A stretch of 64,000 nucleotides of DNA from Lunatibacter salilacus (GTDB lineage: Bacteria; Bacteroidota; Bacteroidia; Cytophagales; Cyclobacteriaceae). The position numbers and the translations under genes are program-made. The stretch lies in assembly GCF_009797935.1 (NCBI RefSeq), contig NZ_VOLC01000004.1, positions 62,001 through 126,000 of the forward strand, read 5' to 3'. Under the pieces are notes generated by a model. The model made no database searches. It was not told the origin of the DNA and was given only the letters and a program-made list of their open reading frames with translations. Positions 1 to 8,889 of this stretch are shown here, in pieces (the first letter of the stretch is position 1; each line of letters starts with the position of its first letter).

Positions 1-83
1 ATGAACGTAGGAATGGATAGTGTCTGGTTTTTAGTCGAAGGTTGGAGTTGGGTTTTGATCCGAACGGGGTTTAACAACAATAA

Positions 84-113
84 CCATGGGTGTAGCGGCA
101 GCGGAACCCATGG
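84..113. repeat. REP-like inverted repeat in intergenic DNA
   Basis: CCATGGGT (84-91) and ACCCATGG (106-113) are perfect 8-bp inverted arms around a GC-rich 14-nt loop. The rest of 1-289 shows no convincing gene: the one open frame across it has no recognisable domain and runs into the start of the next gene. Short palindromes of this kind are common between Bacteroidota genes. Whether it recurs elsewhere in the genome cannot be seen here. Confidence 0.4.
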
Positions 114-289
114 ATGGGAAGACATCTCGGTTGTGTTTTGGTCCTCTTGGATTAGGACAGTACCTAGCGAAGAGAAACATCCAATCAGAGAGAGCTTGAG
201 AAATCAATTTAAAGAAGCAAAAAAGGGCGAAGTGATACAGATTTTGAAATTTGAAGGGATCCGGCTAATTTCAAGTTTATTTAAACGAT

Positions 290-1729
290 ATGAAAAAAGC
301 AGTAATTGTCATAATCATCCTAATCCAAAGTTTTCAAGCGGAAGTAATTGGCGAAATAAGAGAGAAATTTACTAGTGAAACCAGCAGCCCGGGCGATGAA
401 ATAATGCCGTACGAAAAGAACCCGTTTTATTGGCAATATAAACAAAAACCAATTTACCTGAGAGGAGGGAGTGATAATGATAATCTATGGCAATGGACAG
501 GAACTAGGCTTACCGAACATTTGGATTTGCTTACCTCTGTTGGAGGTAACTATGTGCGTAATACAATGTCGGACAGGGATGAGGGAGATGTATTTGCATA
601 CTATAAATTGGATAATGGAAAATACAACCTTGGGGAATGGAATCAGGAATATTGGGACAGGTTAGTTTATTTTCTTGAAGAGACAACCAAAAGAGGTATT
701 ATTGCCCAGTTAACTCTCTGGGATTGTTATGACCTCTCCGGCACATCATTCGATAAGCATCCATTCAATCCGAAAAATAATGTAAACTGGGAAGAAGGAT
801 TGGTTGGCGGAATGGAGGATTTTTATGGTGGTTCATTGTCAACTGACAATCAAGAAGTCCTCAAGATTCAAAAGGAATTTGTTCAAAAGCTTCTTTCAGT
901 AACCCTTCAATTTGATAATGTACTCTATAATATTACTAACGAAAGCTTTCTTAGTCTTGAGTGGGAGGATTATTGGGCTGCATTTGTACAGGATTTAGCT
1001 CAAAAAAATGGGAAAACAATCTATATAACCAGTATGAATATAGTTGCTTCTACCGGAGTAAGACACGTTATGAATAGAAGAAACCTCTATTCATTTGTGG
1101 AAATTTCCCAAAACAATCAAGAATCAAGAGGAGCTAGGGGAAAGGCACACTGGGAAAATGTTGTTAAATGGAGACGGATTCTAGAACTTCAGGAGGAGGG
1201 AGCAATGCCTATGAACAACGAGAAGATTTATGGCTCTAGGGAAAATACAAACTATTCTTTTGGAACTGGTACAGAGGCAGAAGACAGATTTTGGAAGAAT
1301 GTTTTTGGTGGGGCTGCCTCTGTACGCTTTCATAGACCTGATGGTGGAATGGGTTTATCCGAAAGAGCCCGGATAAATATAAATGCGTTGTCGATGTTTT
1401 TGGAGGAATTTGATATCTTTTCTTCCGGTCCGTACACGGAAATAGATTTTTATGCCGAATCCGAAGGTTATGCTTTAGCCAATATTGGAAAGGAGTTTGC
1501 TGTTTATCTTCCTGCTGGAAGATATTCACTGGAACTCGATCCTTGGCTTTTAGCCAAAAAAGTAAGTATTAAGTATCTGGATTTTGATTCGGCTACGTGG
1601 TCGGAGGAAGAAACCTTGGAATTAACCTGGGAAAAGGGTCTAAGTGAATTCTTTGGGTACCAACAGGGAATCCAAATTACTTCTCCTTCCAATCGCCCTT
1701 GTATAGCAGTAGTCAGATTTTTAGAATAG
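290..1729 (+). CDS. Exported glycoside hydrolase-like protein with TIM-barrel fold
   Basis: The 479-residue product starts with a hydrophobic, signal-like stretch. The body looks like a clan GH-A (beta/alpha)8 glycosidase: an early NPFYWQYKQKPIYLRGGS segment typical of the first strand, later LTLWDCYD, and NITNES with Glu218 placed like the acid/base Glu after strand 4. The second catalytic Glu is not obvious; YGSRENTNY near residue 315 is a candidate region. The last 90 or so residues look like a small beta-sandwich (AVYLPAGRYSLELDPW). It is close in style to DUF4038/DUF5060-type proteins, and the substrate is unknown. It lies 281 bp before the sigma-factor gene on the same strand, so it may belong to the same locus. 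The start is the only ATG preceding the hydrophobic segment. Confidence 0.7.
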   Translation: MKKAVIVIIILIQSFQAEVIGEIREKFTSETSSPGDEIMPYEKNPFYWQYKQKPIYLRGGSDNDNLWQWTGTRLTEHLDLLTSVGGNYVRNTMSDRDEGDVFAYYKLDNGKYNLGEWNQEYWDRLVYFLEETTKRGIIAQLTLWDCYDLSGTSFDKHPFNPKNNVNWEEGLVGGMEDFYGGSLSTDNQEVLKIQKEFVQKLLSVTLQFDNVLYNITNESFLSLEWEDYWAAFVQDLAQKNGKTIYITSMNIVASTGVRHVMNRRNLYSFVEISQNNQESRGARGKAHWENVVKWRRILELQEEGAMPMNNEKIYGSRENTNYSFGTGTEAEDRFWKNVFGGAASVRFHRPDGGMGLSERARININALSMFLEEFDIFSSGPYTEIDFYAESEGYALANIGKEFAVYLPAGRYSLELDPWLLAKKVSIKYLDFDSATWSEEETLELTWEKGLSEFFGYQQGIQITSPSNRPCIAVVRFLE

Positions 1730-2010
1730 GATAACGAAAAAATCAAATGGATAGAGAGAAATTCATAGTTAATACTAATATCATTTTTCAATATGGTTTT
1801 GATAAATCTGAATTTAATCAACTGTATATGAAAAGGTTAGATTAATATGATTAAGATTTTTTAATATTATAGGTTACATTTCCAGTTATATCCGCTTTGT
1901 CAAGTGAAGACCGATTCTTATTTGCTTTTTGTAATCAAATACAGAATAAGAAATTAACATTAAGCCATTGCTGAATAAATTAAGTAAGGGCTGAAAAGCC
2001 AGAACCCAAA

Positions 2011-2622
2011 ATGCCTGTGAAAAAATTTTTACCGTCGTATCTTGAATCCGAGAAGGCTTTATCTATTGAAGAACCCGGTGCATTCTCCTCGGATGCATCG
2101 GCTTGGAAAGCGTTTAGGGAAGGAAATGAGTCTGCGTTCATTTATATCTATGAGTGCTATTTTCATGTATTGTATGCGTATGGCTTTAGGATTATGGCTG
2201 ATTCTTCCGTTGTCAAAGATGCCCTTCAGGATATGTTTATTAACCTGCGGGAACGTAGACAGTATCTTGGGGATACAGATGATATTAAGTTTTATCTCTT
2301 TAAGTGCCTCAAAAGACGTTTGATTAAGGATTTTTCAACTTGGCAAGGGAGAAAGGAAGGATTGGAAGCGATTCCAGAAGGGATCCATTTTGCCCTTTCC
2401 CATGAGACCCAATTGATAGATCAACAGCTTACCGGGGAAAAGATAGTCAAGCTGAACGCAGCCATTGCACAATTGAGCCCACGTAAAAGAGAAATAATCT
2501 ACTACAGCTTCTACGAGGGTCTTTCTTACGCACAAATTCAGGAGATTATGGGGTTGGAAAATCAGCAAACTACCAGAAACCTGATGTATAAAGCCATCAG
2601 GTATTTACGGAAAATGATTTAG
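2011..2622 (+). CDS. ECF RNA polymerase sigma factor (sigma-70 region 2/4), first set
   Basis: The 203-residue protein has the two-domain ECF layout. A region 2-like segment (AWKAFREGNESAFIYIYE, then DALQDMFINLRERR) is followed by a linker and a region 4 helix-turn-helix (LSPRKREIIYYSFYEGLSYAQIQEIMG). It has no signal peptide or membrane segment, so it is a cytoplasmic transcription factor that should redirect RNA polymerase to its target promoters. It is followed after 75 bp by a FecR anti-sigma gene and then susC/susD, the standard Bacteroidota surface-signalling order. It most likely activates the SusC/SusD genes when the STN-bearing SusC binds its ligand. Function is assigned with high confidence and the regulon is inferred from position. 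Confidence 0.93.
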   Translation: MPVKKFLPSYLESEKALSIEEPGAFSSDASAWKAFREGNESAFIYIYECYFHVLYAYGFRIMADSSVVKDALQDMFINLRERRQYLGDTDDIKFYLFKCLKRRLIKDFSTWQGRKEGLEAIPEGIHFALSHETQLIDQQLTGEKIVKLNAAIAQLSPRKREIIYYSFYEGLSYAQIQEIMGLENQQTTRNLMYKAIRYLRKMI

Positions 2623-2697
2623 TCTGATCAGGTTTTACACTTTCAAAAAACTGGAAATTAATACTACACCAACATTATCAGCTTGCCTGTGAGAGAA

Positions 2698-3744
2698 ATG
2701 AAAAACATAGAAGACTTTTTGACCCATCCTGAATTTATCCGATGGGTTAAACGGCCGGACAAGGAACTCGATGCCTATTGGAACCAATGGCGTAAAGCCA
2801 ATCCGGAGCAACTTTCCTCCATGCGCTTGGCTAAGGAAATATTACTTAGAACTGAGTTTGACCACTCGGAACCGCCTACGGGAATGAAGGACGAAGTGCT
2901 GCAGCATGTCCTTAGGCTAAGGGAAAGAGCTGCACCTTCATCATCAAACATTGGTGAGAAACACCGACCGAAATGGACTTGGATTTTTTGGGATGGATTA
3001 GGACAAATGAGTCGGGTAGCTGCCATTTTAGTAGCCAGTTTTGTACTTGGGTGGGTTTTAGCGCCAATTTCTCAGGTAAACCTAGAGCCGCATCTAGCCC
3101 AGATTGAAGAAACATATATACAAAAAATCACCGGAAAGGGGGAAAAAATGCAGCTTACCCTATCCGATGGCACAAAGGTATGGCTAAACTCCTCCAGCGA
3201 AGTAACCTTTCCTGAGAAATTCGGAAACGAAAATCGGGAGATCAGTCTTAGGGGAGAGGCTTATTTTGAGGTGGTGCGGGACAGTTTGAGACCTTTTATG
3301 GTTCAGACCCATGATTTGCAGACCACTGTTCTCGGTACCAGCTTCAACGTCAATACCAAGGAGTCAGGGAAAACCAAGATCGCCCTTTTGAGCGGAAAGG
3401 TGGAGGTATCGTCATCACAAAGCCAAGTTTCTTTGGTGCCAGGTGAAATGCTAAATTTTGACAATGTCAACGCCACCTTTGATATTACTGGCTTTAGTAC
3501 GTCGCAAGTACTTGGTTGGAAAGATGGAGTGCTTCGGTTTCAAAAGGCTTCACTCCGGGAGGTGAAGGAAGGCCTTGAAGAGTGGTATGGCGTAGAAATC
3601 AAACTTAAAAATGAGAAGGGTATAAACTGGCAGTTTTCCGGGGAATACCCGCAGCAGATACTGGAGGAAGTACTTGAGAGTATGTCATATATCAAGGATT
3701 TTGACTATCAGATAAATGATAAGGTAGTAACACTAACTTTCTGA
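2698..3744 (+). CDS. FecR-family anti-sigma factor with DUF4974 domain
   Basis: This is a 348-residue membrane-anchored regulator. A cytoplasmic N-terminal part (about 1-105) would bind the sigma factor. A single transmembrane helix follows (VAAILVASFVLGWVLAPI, about 107-124), then a periplasmic FecR domain (LTLSDGTKVWLNSSSEVTFP, then LRGEAYFEV) and a C-terminal DUF4974-like segment (LREVKEGLEEWYGVEI). The family relays a signal from the STN domain of an outer-membrane receptor to the sigma factor. The frame could open at a TTG at 2683, but ATG 2698 gives MKNIEDFLTHPEF, which fits relatives better. It is sandwiched between sigma factor and SusC. Confidence 0.92.
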   Translation: MKNIEDFLTHPEFIRWVKRPDKELDAYWNQWRKANPEQLSSMRLAKEILLRTEFDHSEPPTGMKDEVLQHVLRLRERAAPSSSNIGEKHRPKWTWIFWDGLGQMSRVAAILVASFVLGWVLAPISQVNLEPHLAQIEETYIQKITGKGEKMQLTLSDGTKVWLNSSSEVTFPEKFGNENREISLRGEAYFEVVRDSLRPFMVQTHDLQTTVLGTSFNVNTKESGKTKIALLSGKVEVSSSQSQVSLVPGEMLNFDNVNATFDITGFSTSQVLGWKDGVLRFQKASLREVKEGLEEWYGVEIKLKNEKGINWQFSGEYPQQILEEVLESMSYIKDFDYQINDKVVTLTF

Positions 3745-3813
3745 GACTATGAACAATACAGACACATCATAGAGAAAGCCGAAGAGTAGCTATCTACCTT
3801 CTAAATAAAAAAG

Positions 3814-3859
3814 AAACCTGCGCATGGCAATCATTGGGGAATGGCACCATGGCAGGTTT
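3814..3859 (+). promoter_or_regulatory. Hairpin in the susC leader
   Basis: AAACCTGC (3814-3821) and GCAGGTTT (3852-3859) form a perfect 8-bp stem with a partly self-complementary 30-nt loop (GCATGGC and the inner ACCATG). It lies in the 154-bp gap between fecR and susC. No T-run follows, so it is not a simple terminator; a leader structure or attenuator for susC is possible. A different hairpin pair occupies the same place before the second susC. Confidence 0.4.
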
Positions 3860-3898
3860 GGTTTACCGAAATCGATTATTCAATAAACTTATGTAAAT

Positions 3899-6800
3899 AT
3901 GAAAAATAAATTACTAAAGACAATCATTATGTTGTCCAAATGCTTTCTATACGGTTTAGTCTTGCAGACCCTGCTGCTAAACTTGGTTTTGGCCCTGAAT
4001 GCGAACGGGCAATATAAAAATATAGAGGAGGTTAGGGTTACCCTTTCATCAGATCAGTTGAGTCTAAACCAGTTTTTCAAGGAGGTGCAGCGGCAGACAC
4101 CCTTTAAGTTTTCCTATGAACACAGGGATGTAGACCGGCAGCTATCGGTAACATTCGCAAAGAAAGAAGGCCCGGTCATTGATTTCTTAAGGGAGGCCGC
4201 ACAGCAGAGTGAGCTTTCCTTTCGGCAGGTAAATCACGGGATTGATGTGTTGAAAAGGAATAATGGTGGAGTTGAGGTGATTGATGATGTGGATATAATT
4301 TCAATAACTGGTACCATATTGGATGAAAATGGAGAACCCTTGCCGGGGGCAACTGTCACAGTAGAAGGTTCCACTGTAGGTACAGTTACAGATATTGATG
4401 GCAATTATTCAATTGATGTAGATGAAGGTGCTGTTTTGGTGGTTTCATTTATTGGATATAAGACCAAAAGAATTACCGTTACCAATCAAACTCAGGTTAA
4501 TTTTGCTATGGAACTGGATGAATCTTCTTTGGAGGAGGTGGTTGTTATAGGATATGGAGAAGTTCAGAAATCAGATCTAACTGGTTCCGTATCCTCCGTT
4601 AAAGGTTCAGACTTGGCAGCATTTCCTGCTTCCAATCCTGTGCAGGCATTATCTGGCAGAGCGGCAGGTGTTCAGGTAACTCAAAATACTGGAGCACCAG
4701 GTGCGCCTATTAGTGTGAGAATTAGAGGGACAAATTCAATTCAGGGAAATAATGAGCCACTATATGTTATTGACGGATTTCCCTATTCCGGCAATCCAAA
4801 TCTATTGAATAATCCTGACATTGAGTCTGTCGAAATTCTTAAAGATGCTTCTGCTACTGCAATTTATGGTTCAAGGGGTGCAAATGGTGTAGTCTTGATA
4901 ACTACAAAAAGAGGTAAAGGTGGTGTAACCAAAGTTGATTACGAGGGCAGTGTCAGTATTCAAAAAATAAGAAATAAAATTGATTTAATGGATGCTAGAG
5001 AGTTTGCTACCTTTTATAATATTCAGGCTACCAATGATAATTTAACACCCTATTTTTCCAATGAGGAAGTGAATAATTTTGAAAGAGGCTATGATTGGCA
5101 GGACGGAATATTCCAAGATGCCCCGATCAACAGCCAATCATTGTCTATTTCAGGTGGTACTGAAAAAACGCAGTTTCTTATAAGCGGGAGTTTCTTCAAC
5201 CAAGACGGGATAGTACGTAATAGTAATTTCAACAGAACGTCTTTAAGAGCAAATGTCTCTCATAAGCTTAATGATGTTTTTTCAGTAGATTTTAACACGA
5301 CTCTTAGCCGGATAGACTCTGACAGGCAAAGTTCGGGGGGAGGCAATAGAGGTGGCTCTCTAATCTCTGGAATCCTTTCAGCTCCACCTACTTTGACACC
5401 CTATGAAGATGATGGTGGATTTACAATGTTGAATACAGCCTATTCTTTCAGCTCCAATGTGATAGTAAATCCTTTTAACTATACAGACTTTCAAACCGAT
5501 CATTTAAAGTCAAACAATGTGTTAACCAATGCAGCAGTTACCATTAGACCAATAAAAGGACTGTCCATAAGAATTTCCGGAGGAATTGAAAATGCTGACA
5601 ACAGAACGGATTTTTATCGTCAGACCCAATTTGTGAACTCTTTCGGGAATGCAAATATTGCCTCCACTCAGTATACAAGTATATTGAATGAGAACATTAT
5701 TAATTATACGAAGTCATTCGGTAATTCTCATCATCTAACAATTACTGGAGGATTTACCTATCAAGACTTTCTTAATACATCATTGAGCGCCTCCGGTTCC
5801 GGTTTTATAAGCGATGTCAGCGAAACCTATGAACTATCAGCAGCAGAAATCTTCAATGTTCCAAACACGTCTTATTCGAAAGCAGTTCTTTTATCCTATC
5901 TCGGCCGTGTTAATTATGGATTTAAAGATAAATTGCTAGCTACAATAAGTTTTAGATCGGATGGGTCTTCTCGCTTCTCTCCTGGGGAAAAGTGGAGTTT
6001 TTTTCCCTCGGCGGCCCTTGCTTACAGATTATCAGAAGAAGATTTCATCAAGAGAATAGATTTTATTTCTGACCTTAAAATACGGAGTAGTTTCGGAGTA
6101 ACAGGAAATCAGGCCATTTCACCCTACCAGACTTTAAACCAATTATTTGCAAGAAAGACAGTTTTTAACTCTGCCCTGTTTACATCATATGCTCCGGGAA
6201 CACGGTTACCCAACAACCTAAAATGGGAAACAACTTTTCAGACGAACATTGGATTAGATTTGGGTTTGTTTGATAATCGTATCTTTTTCACAATGGACTA
6301 TTACAAGAAAAATACCCGCGATTTGTTAAATACAGTTTCCCTTCCCGCTTCATTGGGATATTTAACAACACTTCAGAATATAGGTGAAGTTGAGAACAGG
6401 GGTCTTGAGTTAAATGTTGACGCTCAAATTTTAGAAAACAATTTCAAATGGAAACTTAACGGAAACATATCATTCAACAGAAACAAGGTAATAGAATTGT
6501 ATGACGGACAGGATATTCTTAGTCAACCAATAAATATTGCTGTAGTAAATGATGTTGTTAATATATTACGGGAGGGGCTTCCAATGGGTGTTTTTTATGG
6601 TTTTAAGGAAAGTGGATATGATGAAAATGGAAAAATTAAATTTGTCGATTTTAATGAAAACGGGATGCGTGATGCTGGTGATAAGACTGTTATTGGCGAT
6701 CCAAACCCAGATTTTATTTATGGATTGAACTCCACCATGTCTTATAAAAACTTTGATCTTAACATTTTTATACAAGGTTCATATGGGAATGATATTTTCA

Positions 6801-7192
6801 ATGTTAGTGCGATTAACCAAACCCTGGATTATGGGTTTGGCTTGAACCTGCCACGTGAAGTATTGTATGATAACTGGACGCCAGAAAATGTAAATGCAAA
6901 ATATCCTGTTATTAGCAGAACTACCCAGCCCCAAATATCTGACAGGTTTGTAGAGGACGGCTCATTTCTTCGGTTAAGAAATATTCAATTGACCTATAAT
7001 TTCCAGATTGAGCGGTTAAGATATGTCCAAGTATATCTGAGTGCGCAAAATTGGATAACATTTACAAAATATTCATGGTTCGATCCCGAAATAAATACCT
7101 ATGGGAGTGGCAACTCCATAAGACAAGGGATAGATCACTATAGTTATCCTACCGCAAAGACGTTCACAGTTGGGTTACGCTTGGGATTCTAA
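3899..7192 (+). CDS. SusC/RagA TonB-linked outer-membrane transporter with STN signalling domain
   Basis: This is a 1097-residue outer-membrane receptor. In order: signal peptide (about 1-40, ending ALNANGQ); STN (secretin/TonB short N-terminal) domain about 43-120; carboxypeptidase-regulatory-like beta domain about 135-203 (ITGTILDENGEPLPGATV); EEVVVIGYG at about 212-220; plug domain with the SusC signature GSRGANGVVLITTKRG near 324-339; and a C-terminal beta-barrel ending in an aromatic-rich strand (FTVGLRLGF). It imports oligosaccharides or other ligands using TonB energy, and the STN domain couples this to FecR and the sigma factor. SusD follows after 23 bp. By hand count, two lines in the STN part (4081-4200) are about 52% GC and two in the barrel (6481-6600) about 34%, which suggests a mosaic gene. 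The substrate is not determinable. Confidence 0.95.
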   Translation: MKNKLLKTIIMLSKCFLYGLVLQTLLLNLVLALNANGQYKNIEEVRVTLSSDQLSLNQFFKEVQRQTPFKFSYEHRDVDRQLSVTFAKKEGPVIDFLREAAQQSELSFRQVNHGIDVLKRNNGGVEVIDDVDIISITGTILDENGEPLPGATVTVEGSTVGTVTDIDGNYSIDVDEGAVLVVSFIGYKTKRITVTNQTQVNFAMELDESSLEEVVVIGYGEVQKSDLTGSVSSVKGSDLAAFPASNPVQALSGRAAGVQVTQNTGAPGAPISVRIRGTNSIQGNNEPLYVIDGFPYSGNPNLLNNPDIESVEILKDASATAIYGSRGANGVVLITTKRGKGGVTKVDYEGSVSIQKIRNKIDLMDAREFATFYNIQATNDNLTPYFSNEEVNNFERGYDWQDGIFQDAPINSQSLSISGGTEKTQFLISGSFFNQDGIVRNSNFNRTSLRANVSHKLNDVFSVDFNTTLSRIDSDRQSSGGGNRGGSLISGILSAPPTLTPYEDDGGFTMLNTAYSFSSNVIVNPFNYTDFQTDHLKSNNVLTNAAVTIRPIKGLSIRISGGIENADNRTDFYRQTQFVNSFGNANIASTQYTSILNENIINYTKSFGNSHHLTITGGFTYQDFLNTSLSASGSGFISDVSETYELSAAEIFNVPNTSYSKAVLLSYLGRVNYGFKDKLLATISFRSDGSSRFSPGEKWSFFPSAALAYRLSEEDFIKRIDFISDLKIRSSFGVTGNQAISPYQTLNQLFARKTVFNSALFTSYAPGTRLPNNLKWETTFQTNIGLDLGLFDNRIFFTMDYYKKNTRDLLNTVSLPASLGYLTTLQNIGEVENRGLELNVDAQILENNFKWKLNGNISFNRNKVIELYDGQDILSQPINIAVVNDVVNILREGLPMGVFYGFKESGYDENGKIKFVDFNENGMRDAGDKTVIGDPNPDFIYGLNSTMSYKNFDLNIFIQGSYGNDIFNVSAINQTLDYGFGLNLPREVLYDNWTPENVNAKYPVISRTTQPQISDRFVEDGSFLRLRNIQLTYNFQIERLRYVQVYLSAQNWITFTKYSWFDPEINTYGSGNSIRQGIDHYSYPTAKTFTVGLRLGF

Positions 7193-7215
7193 TTTAAACA
7201 TTTAATGTAAAAAAC

Positions 7216-8667
7216 ATGAAAAATTATATAAAAGTAACATATTCATTTGCTATGCTATTGTTTTTTGGTTGCAATAGTTTATTGGATGAATCTCCAAAAT
7301 CATTGGCAGAGGAAACCTTTTATAACACAGCAGCAGAAATTGAAGCCGGGCTATTTGCAATTTATGCTCCGTTAAGAAGTGGTAGTTGTATGGGTGGTTT
7401 GTATCCTGCTCAACAAGAAGCAATGCCAGATTATGGCTATGGAAGGGGAAGTTATGTGCCGGTAAGCAATTACCAAGGTCTAGATAATACAAATATATCC
7501 CGAGTCGGGCAAATGTGGAATTTGTTTTATGAATCCGTTCGAAATGCAAATCTCGTTATTATAAACACACCCAACGCGGAAATGGTCAGTGAATCTGAAA
7601 AAGCACGATTCATCGCTGAAGCAAGATTTATGAGAGGAATGATATACTTCATTATGGTAAGGAATTGGGCTGGAATTCCTTTAAGAACTGAGGCTAATAT
7701 GACTGTGTCAGATATACCTAGAAGTTCAGTGGATGATGTATACGAATTGATAGTAGAAGATTTGCAATATGCAGATCAAAATTTGCCTGAAAATCCCGCC
7801 CAAGCAGGAAGACCTACGTCTTTTGCCGCAAAAACTGTCCTTGCCGATGTATTTCTTCACCAAGGGCTATTTTCACAGGCAGAAGATAAAGCATTGGAAG
7901 TTATAGAATCCAATAAATACGCTTTATTAGATACAGAGGATTCTGATAATTTTCAACGAATTTATGGAGCGGATGTAGTTACTACATCAGAAGAGATATT
8001 TTATCTTAAATATTCCCGTGAAGACAACCAAGGTTTTAATTTGGTCATGTTCCCCCATCATCCTGGATCAGGACTACATGGTGCTGGTGGATATTTTGCC
8101 CATTATACCGACAATGTAACAAATCCTTTCATTGTAAACTGGGACAATAATGATTTACGAAAAAATTACAATATTTATTCTTGGAATATTGGTCTTGGAC
8201 CTAATACTATGCTATTCAAGAAATTTGTTGACCCAGCAGCCCCGGGTGCGAATTCTGCAGGAAATGATTATCCATTATACAGATATGCAGACCTTCTACT
8301 GATTCATTCTGAGGCATCAGCTCGTTCAAACGGGGGACCTAGTACTACAGCCTTGGAGAGTTTAAATCAAGTTCACAGAAGAGCATATGGATTTCCACAT
8401 AGAAGCCCTTCTCCCATCGATTTTAAACTTTCTGATTACAATTTAAATTCATTTCTCGAACTAGTTATTAAAGAAAGGGGGTATGAAACGATGTTTGAAG
8501 GTAAGCGATGGATGGATTTAAAACGTTTAGGAATAGCTGAACGGGTCATACAGGAAGTCCATGGAATGAAAGTTGATCCTAAGCACTATCTATGGCCAAT
8601 TCCAATTTTTGAAACAGATTTTAATAATGCAATTGATGCCATTACTGATCAGAATCCAGGATATTGA
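7216..8667 (+). CDS. SusD/RagB-family surface glycan-binding lipoprotein
   Basis: The 483-residue lipoprotein has a lipobox ending at Cys19 (LLFFGCNSLLDESP). The N-terminal part carries SusD helical-repeat landmarks (AEIEAGLFAIYAPLR, ARFIAEARFMRGMIYF, VYELIVEDLQYADQNLP, AKTVLADVFLHQG). The C-terminal part carries the RagB/SusD end (YPLYRYADLLLIHSEA, VIKERGYETMFEGKRWMDLKRLG). It should cap the SusC barrel on the outer surface and bind the polymer or oligomer to be imported. It is transcribed with the preceding susC and shares its AT-rich composition. The ligand is unknown. Confidence 0.94.
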   Translation: MKNYIKVTYSFAMLLFFGCNSLLDESPKSLAEETFYNTAAEIEAGLFAIYAPLRSGSCMGGLYPAQQEAMPDYGYGRGSYVPVSNYQGLDNTNISRVGQMWNLFYESVRNANLVIINTPNAEMVSESEKARFIAEARFMRGMIYFIMVRNWAGIPLRTEANMTVSDIPRSSVDDVYELIVEDLQYADQNLPENPAQAGRPTSFAAKTVLADVFLHQGLFSQAEDKALEVIESNKYALLDTEDSDNFQRIYGADVVTTSEEIFYLKYSREDNQGFNLVMFPHHPGSGLHGAGGYFAHYTDNVTNPFIVNWDNNDLRKNYNIYSWNIGLGPNTMLFKKFVDPAAPGANSAGNDYPLYRYADLLLIHSEASARSNGGPSTTALESLNQVHRRAYGFPHRSPSPIDFKLSDYNLNSFLELVIKERGYETMFEGKRWMDLKRLGIAERVIQEVHGMKVDPKHYLWPIPIFETDFNNAIDAITDQNPGY

Positions 8668-8889
8668 AAAAATGGACAATGAATAGTCTTGCATGCTAAT
8701 TATCATAAAAGGTAAATCTAAATTTTGAAAAAGAAATTCCCAGATTAGTCCAAGTACCTGGTGGTTCTACAACTTTGGCTTTTAATATTTGTAGGATTTT
8801 GCCAGGTTCTGGTGAATGGGGACGCTTACATCGAATGCAGGTAATCTATCTACTTATAAATAGATATTGAAAATATAAATATTTAAATC

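Noticed and set aside
1-375. 124-codon frame at the left edge
   Set aside because: No domain, irregular composition, contains a REP-like palindrome and overlaps the start of the clear glycosidase-like gene.
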